In this document: in pieces, positions 59,721 through 64,000 of the stretch
Layout: each line of letters opens with the position of its first letter
Numbering within the stretch: the stretch's first letter is position 1
Source of the DNA: Amycolatopsis rifamycinica
GTDB taxonomy: Bacteria > Actinomycetota > Actinomycetes > Mycobacteriales > Pseudonocardiaceae
DNA: 64,000 nucleotides
Assembly (NCBI RefSeq): GCF_000695625.1
Contig: NZ_JMQI01000074.1
Coordinates: forward strand, 62,001 to 126,000
Direction: 5' to 3'
Notes under the pieces: model-generated
Told to the model about the DNA's origin: nothing
The model's input: only the letters and a program-made list of their open reading frames with translations
Database searches by the model: none
Translations under genes and position numbers: made by a program

Positions 59721-59749
59721 TTGATGTTAATCGGCCGGGTCCCTAACGT
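59721..59749 (+). promoter_or_regulatory. Promoter of a leaderless transcript
   Basis: TTGATG (59721-59726) and TAACGT (59744-59749) are 17 bp apart. The expected start at 59756-59757 coincides with ATG 59757. There is no ribosome-binding site, indicating leaderless translation. Confidence 0.55.
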
Positions 59750-59756
59750 GGTCGGC

Positions 59757-60359
59757 ATGAACCTCACCGTCCTCGCGGCATCCGGCCGGACCGGCCTCGC
59801 ACTCACCCGGGAAGCCTTGCGGCGCGGGCACACCGTCACCGCGATCGCCCGGGATCCCGGCCGGATCGCCGTACCCGATTCACCGCGTCTGCACACAGTG
59901 GCGGGCGACGTCGAGGATCCGGCGAGCCTCGCCGCCGTCGCCGGCTCGACCGTCCTTTCCGGACTCGGCACGGACCGGGCGGGAGTCCTGCTCGCAGGGG
60001 CCAAGGCGGTGGTCGCCGCCGGGCCGGCGCGCATCATCTGGCTCGGCGCGTACGGAACGGGCGAGTCGGCCTCGGTGGCCGGCGAGGCGGCCGGAGCGCT
60101 CGTGAAGCTGCTGGGCGACCGGCTCGGCGACAAGGTGGAGGCCGACGCGACGATCCTGACGGCGGGCGGCACGGTGTTCCACGCGGGCTTGCTCGCCGAC
60201 GGCCCCGAAAGCCCGGGGTGGCGCACGGTCGGGCTGGAAGCGGGGCCCCCACTGGACTTCAAGGCGACGATCACCCGGGCAACGGTCGCCGCGGCGATGC
60301 TCGACGAAGCCGAAACGCCTCGGTTCGCGGGCAGGATCGCTTTGCCCTTGTCCGCCTGA
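59757..60359 (+). CDS. NAD(P)-binding SDR-like protein (NmrA/NAD(P)H-binding group)
   Basis: A 200-residue atypical short-chain dehydrogenase/reductase. It has a Rossmann start MNLTVLAASGRTGLALTREALRRGH and the segment TVAGDVEDPASLAAV typical of NAD(P)H-binding epimerase-like proteins. The glycine motif is AASGRTG. No catalytic YxxxK is obvious, so it may be a quinone- or redox-sensing protein. It stands alone and is probably translated from a leaderless message. Confidence 0.78.
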   Translation: MNLTVLAASGRTGLALTREALRRGHTVTAIARDPGRIAVPDSPRLHTVAGDVEDPASLAAVAGSTVLSGLGTDRAGVLLAGAKAVVAAGPARIIWLGAYGTGESASVAGEAAGALVKLLGDRLGDKVEADATILTAGGTVFHAGLLADGPESPGWRTVGLEAGPPLDFKATITRATVAAAMLDEAETPRFAGRIALPLSA

Positions 60360-60379
60360 CCGCCCTTTGTGAGCGGTAC

Positions 60380-60810
60380 GCCTCAAGCGTCTCACGGACC
60401 CGCCAGGCGGCTGCGGCTCAGCGGTCTGCTCGACGGTCCCGGTTCAGCGGCCGCCAGGCGGTCGAGCCTGGCGGCCGCTAATTGATAGTCCCGGCTCAGC
60501 AACCACGGCGGAGCCGACGGGGCTCGGTGGCCAAGGGGCAGCGGCCGCGGCCAAGCCGCCGAGGCCAAGCCGCCGGGGCCCGGCGGCCGGGGGGCAGCGT
60601 CTCGGCTCAGCGACCGGGGTCAAGCGATCGAGCCTCGCGGCCGCTACTCAACGATCCCGGCTCAGCGGCCGGGGCTCAGCGGCCACGGCTGAGCAACCGC
60701 GGCGGAGCCATCGGGGCTCGGTGGCCAAGGGCCAGCGGCCCCGGCCAAGCCGCCGGGGCTAAGCCGCCGGAGCTCAGCGGCCGGCAGCTCAGCCGCCGGG
60801 GCTCAGGAGC
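60380..60810. repeat. Degenerate GCTCAGCGGCCGG repeat field
   Basis: A non-coding stretch of about 430 bp built from variants of GGCTCAGCGGCCGG and GGCCAAGCCGCCGGGG. A larger block is duplicated: AGCAACC-(a/g)-CGGCGGAGCC to GGCCAAGCCGCCG at about 60498-60576 recurs from about 60692. GCGGCCGCTA occurs at 60471 and 60637. Units differ by small indels. It separates the SDR-like gene from the convergent LysR gene, and no ORF in it has coding character. Confidence 0.75.
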
Positions 60811-60816
60811 CGGGAA

Positions 60817-61719
60817 TCAGTGGTGGGCGGTGATCTCCTCCAAAGCCGCGCGGACCTGGTCGCGGAGCCAGGCATGGGCGGGGTCGGAGTCGAAGCGCTG
60901 GTGCCACGTGCTGCAGATCTCCGCCTCCGGTGCGGCGGCCGGGAGCGGGCGGGTGATCAGGCCGAACGCGTCGAGCAGCGGGCGGCCGAGCACCGCCGTG
61001 CAGCTGACCAGGGCGTCACTGCGCACCGCCAGCTGCAGCGCCGTCGCGAGGGTGGCCACCGAGGCGATCACCCGGCGGCTCAGGCCTTCCGCGGCCAGGA
61101 CCTCGTCGATCGGGGCCGTGAGGCGGCCGCGGCGGGAGACCAGGACGTGCGGGTGGGCCGCGAACTCGCGCAGGTCGAGGCCGCCGGCCGCGGGGTGACC
61201 CCGGCGCATCGCCACGACCAGCCGGTCGTGGCCGAGCACCGCCGAGCGGAACTCGGGCAAGGTCAGCCGGGCGCCGCCGAGTTCGACGTCGACGCGGCCG
61301 TGGCGCAGGTCGTCCGTGTCGGCCGAGTGCTCGGCCAGTACCCGCAGCCGGACGCCCGGGGCCCGCTCCCGGACCCGGACGGCCAGCACCGGGATCACCG
61401 AGGCCGCGAGCGCGTCGTGGCACTGGATCGTGAACGTGCGGTCCAGCTCGCCGAGGTTGAGCTCGCGGGCCGGCTGCAGGACCTCGCGAGCCCGGCGCAC
61501 CAGCCGATGCACGTCTTCGCGGACGGCCAGCGCGTACGGCGTCGGCACCATCGTGTGGCCGGTGCGGACCAGGATGTCGTCGCCGGTCACCGCGCGGAGC
61601 CGGCCGAGGGTGCGGCTGACCGCCGGGGACGACAGGTGCAGCCGCTCGGCCGCGCCCATCACGCTGCCCTCCTCGAGCAGCGCGTCGAGCACCGTGAGCA
61701 AGTTCAAGTCGAGTTGCAC
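60817..61719 (-). CDS. LysR-family transcriptional regulator
   Basis: A 300-residue LysR regulator. The N-terminal HTH (LDLNLLTVLDALLEEGSVMGAAERLHLSSPAVSRTLGRL, residues ~2-45) is followed by a substrate-binding domain (about 90-295). GTG 61719 gives the standard start VQLDLNLL. It is divergent from the inositol-monophosphatase-like gene across 27 bp, its most likely target. Confidence 0.9.
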   Translation of the reverse strand: MQLDLNLLTVLDALLEEGSVMGAAERLHLSSPAVSRTLGRLRAVTGDDILVRTGHTMVPTPYALAVREDVHRLVRRAREVLQPARELNLGELDRTFTIQCHDALAASVIPVLAVRVRERAPGVRLRVLAEHSADTDDLRHGRVDVELGGARLTLPEFRSAVLGHDRLVVAMRRGHPAAGGLDLREFAAHPHVLVSRRGRLTAPIDEVLAAEGLSRRVIASVATLATALQLAVRSDALVSCTAVLGRPLLDAFGLITRPLPAAAPEAEICSTWHQRFDSDPAHAWLRDQVRAALEEITAHH

Positions 61720-61746
61720 GAACGCAAGACAACCACAGGAGGAACC

Positions 61747-62526
61747 ATGACCCAGGACCTGCTCACCGCCACCACCGCCGCCGTCCGGGCCGCCGGGGCC
61801 CGGATGCTGGCGCGCTACTCCCCCGCAGCCCGCCAGCCCGGCCTGCCCGAGCTGCTGAAGAGCCTGCACGACAACGACTCCGCCGTCGCCGACGTGCTCC
61901 GGCCGACGCTGGCCGCCGTCCGGCCGGAGGCGCGCTGGCTCGACGACGAACACGGCTCCGGGCCGCTGCCCGCGGGCGAGTGGTGGCTCGTCGACCCGGT
62001 GGGCGGCAACGTCAACGCCGTGCACGGGATGCCCGAGTGGAACATCGGCGTGAGCCTCGTCCGCGACGGGCGCCCGGTCCTGGCGGTGCTCTCCTTCCCG
62101 GTGCTCGGCGAGGTGTTCACCGCCACCGAGGGCGGCGGCGCGCACCTCAACGGCGAACGGCTGAGCGTTTCCGCCAAGACCTCGCTGGACGGCGCGCTGG
62201 CCGGGACCGGCCAGGCCCAGCCCGGCCACGACGCCGCGCTCTTCGCGCGGATGGGGGCCTCCTTCACCGCGATGTCCGAAGCCGCGCTGTACGTGCGGAT
62301 CTCCGTGCCGGTGTCCCACCAGCTCGCCCAGATCGCCGCGGGCCGGATGGACCTGCACTGGCAGTTCGACAACGTCCGCTCGCACGCCGCCGGTGTGCTG
62401 CTGGTCCGGGAGGCCGGCGGCGTCGTCACCGATCTCGACGGCGGTCCGTGGGACCTCGCCGGCACCGGCTACCTGGCCGCCGCGCCCGGGGTGCACGCCG
62501 CCGCGCTGGCCGTCCTCACCGCCTGA
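61747..62526 (+). CDS. Inositol-monophosphatase-family protein with altered metal site
   Basis: A 259-residue protein of the Li+-sensitive phosphatase superfamily. The central motif that is normally DPxDGT reads VDPVGGNVN near residue 82, so the second metal-binding Asp is Gly. The C-terminal WDxAAG motif reads SHAAG, with His for Asp. The N-terminal Glu pair appears as LDDEHGSG. The fold is intact, but catalysis by the usual three-metal mechanism is doubtful. ATG 61747 follows AGGAGGA. The divergent LysR gene presumably controls it. It may be a specialised phosphatase or a binding protein. Confidence 0.8.
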   Translation: MTQDLLTATTAAVRAAGARMLARYSPAARQPGLPELLKSLHDNDSAVADVLRPTLAAVRPEARWLDDEHGSGPLPAGEWWLVDPVGGNVNAVHGMPEWNIGVSLVRDGRPVLAVLSFPVLGEVFTATEGGGAHLNGERLSVSAKTSLDGALAGTGQAQPGHDAALFARMGASFTAMSEAALYVRISVPVSHQLAQIAAGRMDLHWQFDNVRSHAAGVLLVREAGGVVTDLDGGPWDLAGTGYLAAAPGVHAAALAVLTA

Positions 62527-62568
62527 ACGCGCCGGCGAGGACGGCCTCCTCGCCGGCGCGAAGACTCC

Positions 62569-63507
62569 TTACCCGCCCAGGCCGAAGAACGCGATGGCGG
62601 CCGCCGCCATCCCGGACGCGGGCAGGCTGTGCCCCGCCCCCTGGATGCTGTAGGCCTCCACCCGGACCGTGCCGGCGCTGTCGGCGTAGCGGCGGCGGTT
62701 CCAGTTGGCCTGCGGGGTGTCCGACGACGTCGGCGTCTGGCTCAGGCCGAAGACGTTGGTCCACTGCTCGATTTCCTCCTGCAGCAGGGCATACGGCACG
62801 AGCGTGTCGGCGGTGCCGTGCCACAGCTGGACGCGCGGGCGGGGGCCGGTGTAGCCGGGGTAGGCCTGGCGGACCGCGTCACCCCACTGCTGCGGCGTGC
62901 GGTTCGCGCCGCCGTTGCCGGTGCACTTGCTGCTCCACGGCGGGAAGTCCGCGGCGTTCGCGAAGCAGGTGAAGGGAACGCCCATGAACGCCGCGCCCGC
63001 CTTGAACACGTCCGGGTAGAGCGCGAGCATCTCGTTGGTCATCATGCCGCCGGACGACGAGCCGGTGGCGAAGACGCGGTTCGGGTCGCCGCCGTAGCGC
63101 TGCTCGGCGTAGGTCACCATCGACACGATCGACACCGGGTCGCTGCCGCCGCCCCGGCGCTTCGCCGCGTCGGACCAGGTGTCGAAGCAGTTCCCGAACC
63201 CGGCCTGCTGCTGGGCGCTCGGGTAGATGACGAGGAACCCGTAGCGGTTGGCCAGCGAAGCGAATTCGCTGCCCGAATAGAAACCGGGCCCCGAACCGCC
63301 GCACCCGTGCATCGCGACCACGATCGCGGGATTGGCCGGCCGCGCGTCCGGCACGTAGATGTGCATGCGCATCCCGCCCGGGTTGTTCCCGAAGCCGGTC
63401 ACTTCCACCAGCGAAGCGGCCGACGCCGGGGCCGGGACCACGGCCGTGGTGAGGGCCATCAGCAGGGCACTGGCCATGGTCACGAACGCCGTTCTGAATC
63501 CACTCAT
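62569..63507 (-). CDS. Secreted CE1-type esterase (PHB-depolymerase/acetylxylan or feruloyl esterase family)
   Basis: A 312-residue exported esterase. Residues 1-31 are the signal peptide (ending ASA-ASL). The mature protein has IVVAMHGCGGSGPGF (oxyanion), the nucleophile elbow ATGSSSGGMM (Ser near 150), WHGTADTLVPYA (Asp) and QGAGHSLP (His). This order is shared by short-chain PHA depolymerases, acetylxylan and feruloyl esterases of CE1. With the other plant-polymer enzymes here, a hemicellulose deacylase is most likely. ATG 63507 follows GGAGGTCACCG. No binding module is present. Confidence 0.85.
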   Translation of the reverse strand: MSGFRTAFVTMASALLMALTTAVVPAPASAASLVEVTGFGNNPGGMRMHIYVPDARPANPAIVVAMHGCGGSGPGFYSGSEFASLANRYGFLVIYPSAQQQAGFGNCFDTWSDAAKRRGGGSDPVSIVSMVTYAEQRYGGDPNRVFATGSSSGGMMTNEMLALYPDVFKAGAAFMGVPFTCFANAADFPPWSSKCTGNGGANRTPQQWGDAVRQAYPGYTGPRPRVQLWHGTADTLVPYALLQEEIEQWTNVFGLSQTPTSSDTPQANWNRRRYADSAGTVRVEAYSIQGAGHSLPASGMAAAAIAFFGLGG

Positions 63508-63705
63508 CGGTGACCTCCGGTCGGCGATCCCCCTCGCGATCGAGATTAGGCAGATCGACGACGACCGTCAACAATTCATCAAGTATTCTGGAGTACCGAA
63601 ACTTTCGAACTCAGTGATATGCTCGAAAAGCCGGACAATCAATTGAAGATCGTCAAAGAAAAAGCGAACAATCCGGCGAGGTAGGTTGGACGCCGGAGGT
63701 GGCGC

Positions 63706-64000
63706 ATGCTCGAAGCGGCCGGCTGGCCGGAAGACGAGGGCACGCCGGCCGTGCGGCCCGAGGCCCTGCTGCTCACGCTGTTCGGCGACCACGTGCTGGA
63801 CCGCGGGATCGCGGTGTCGACCGGCGGGGTCATCGCCGCGCTCGAACGCCTCGGCGTGCGCGAACACGCGACGCGGGCGACGCTGAGCAGGATGAGCCGC
63901 CGCGACCTGCTCCACACCGTCCGCCGGGGCCGGCAGGCGTTCCTGGGCCTGACCGCCCACGGCACGGCGGTGCTGCGCGACGGGCAGCGCAAGCTCGACG
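63706..64000 (+). CDS. PaaX-like transcriptional regulator (3' end outside window)
   Basis: The first 98 codons are present. RPEALLLTLFGDHVLDRGIAVSTGGVIAALE and REHATRATLSRMSRRDLLHTVRRGRQAFLGL match the winged-helix domain of PaaX-family regulators. ATG 63706 follows GGAGGTG. The upstream gap (63508-63705) is unusually AT-rich for this genome, consistent with divergent promoters for this gene and the esterase. The target is likely outside the window or the divergent esterase. Confidence 0.75.
   Translation, partial: MLEAAGWPEDEGTPAVRPEALLLTLFGDHVLDRGIAVSTGGVIAALERLGVREHATRATLSRMSRRDLLHTVRRGRQAFLGLTAHGTAVLRDGQRKLD

Overview
The window is very GC-rich actinobacterial chromosome. Coding frames have G or C in almost every third codon position, operon genes are joined by ATGA or GTGA overlaps, and regulators and secreted polysaccharidases are abundant. 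The gene set (leaderless furA-katG, vanillate demethylase, CebR-type cellulose boxes, heterodimeric lycopene cyclase, CrtU) fits a Pseudonocardiales soil actinomycete. Amycolatopsis is my best guess; this is an inference, because no rRNA or other marker is present.

Layout. 1-6.9 kb: the 3' part of a GH67 alpha-glucuronidase, an acyl-ACP desaturase, and an IclR regulator ahead of a vanA/small ORF/vanB unit, then a phospholipase-D-like protein. 6.9-11.5 kb (minus strand): aldehyde dehydrogenase with GMC oxidoreductase, and thyA-folA followed by three 33-bp-spaced copies of an 18-bp palindrome. 11.6-21.2 kb: furA-katG, a PL7 alginate lyase, a luciferase-like monooxygenase, a secreted S33 peptidase-like hydrolase, a DUF6461 protein and a small HTH protein. 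21.6-26.6 kb: a large SARP/NB-ARC/TPR regulator divergent from a two-gene unit of unknown function.

26.8-34.7 kb is a plant-biomass island: a GH5-CBM2 cellulase and an expansin-CBM2 protein, each behind a CebR-type box, with an ArsR/SRPBCC/TIGR03086 operon and a large MGH1-like glycoside hydrolase behind twin LacI-type operators between them. 34.7-37.5 kb has an alpha/beta hydrolase, a DUF1330 protein, a TetR and a LacI regulator.

37.5-53.8 kb is a carotenoid island. Left arm: a crtE fragment, a DUF5914 Rieske protein, a MerR/B12-binding regulator, a YihY protein and a CDP-alcohol phosphatidyltransferase. Minus-strand operon: cruF, GT2 glycosyltransferase, a 32-codon bridging ORF, crtD and a possible truncated last gene. 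Divergent plus-strand operon: crtE, a 129-aa tandem-repeat ORF, crtI, crtB, crtYc, crtYd, a methyltransferase, crtU and an FAD oxidoreductase, nearly all joined by 4-bp overlaps. Together these cover the steps from isoprenoid precursors to a carotenoid aromatic at one end and hydroxylated, glycosylated and 3',4'-desaturated at the other, i.e. sioxanthin-like.

53.8-64 kb: a secreted VWA/Calx-beta protein, a PaaX regulator divergent from an MFS transporter coupled to a secreted hydrolase, an NAD(P)-binding protein, a ~430-bp degenerate repeat field, a LysR/inositol-monophosphatase-like pair, a secreted CE1-type esterase and the start of a second PaaX-like regulator. No tRNA, rRNA, CRISPR array, insertion sequence or phage gene was seen.
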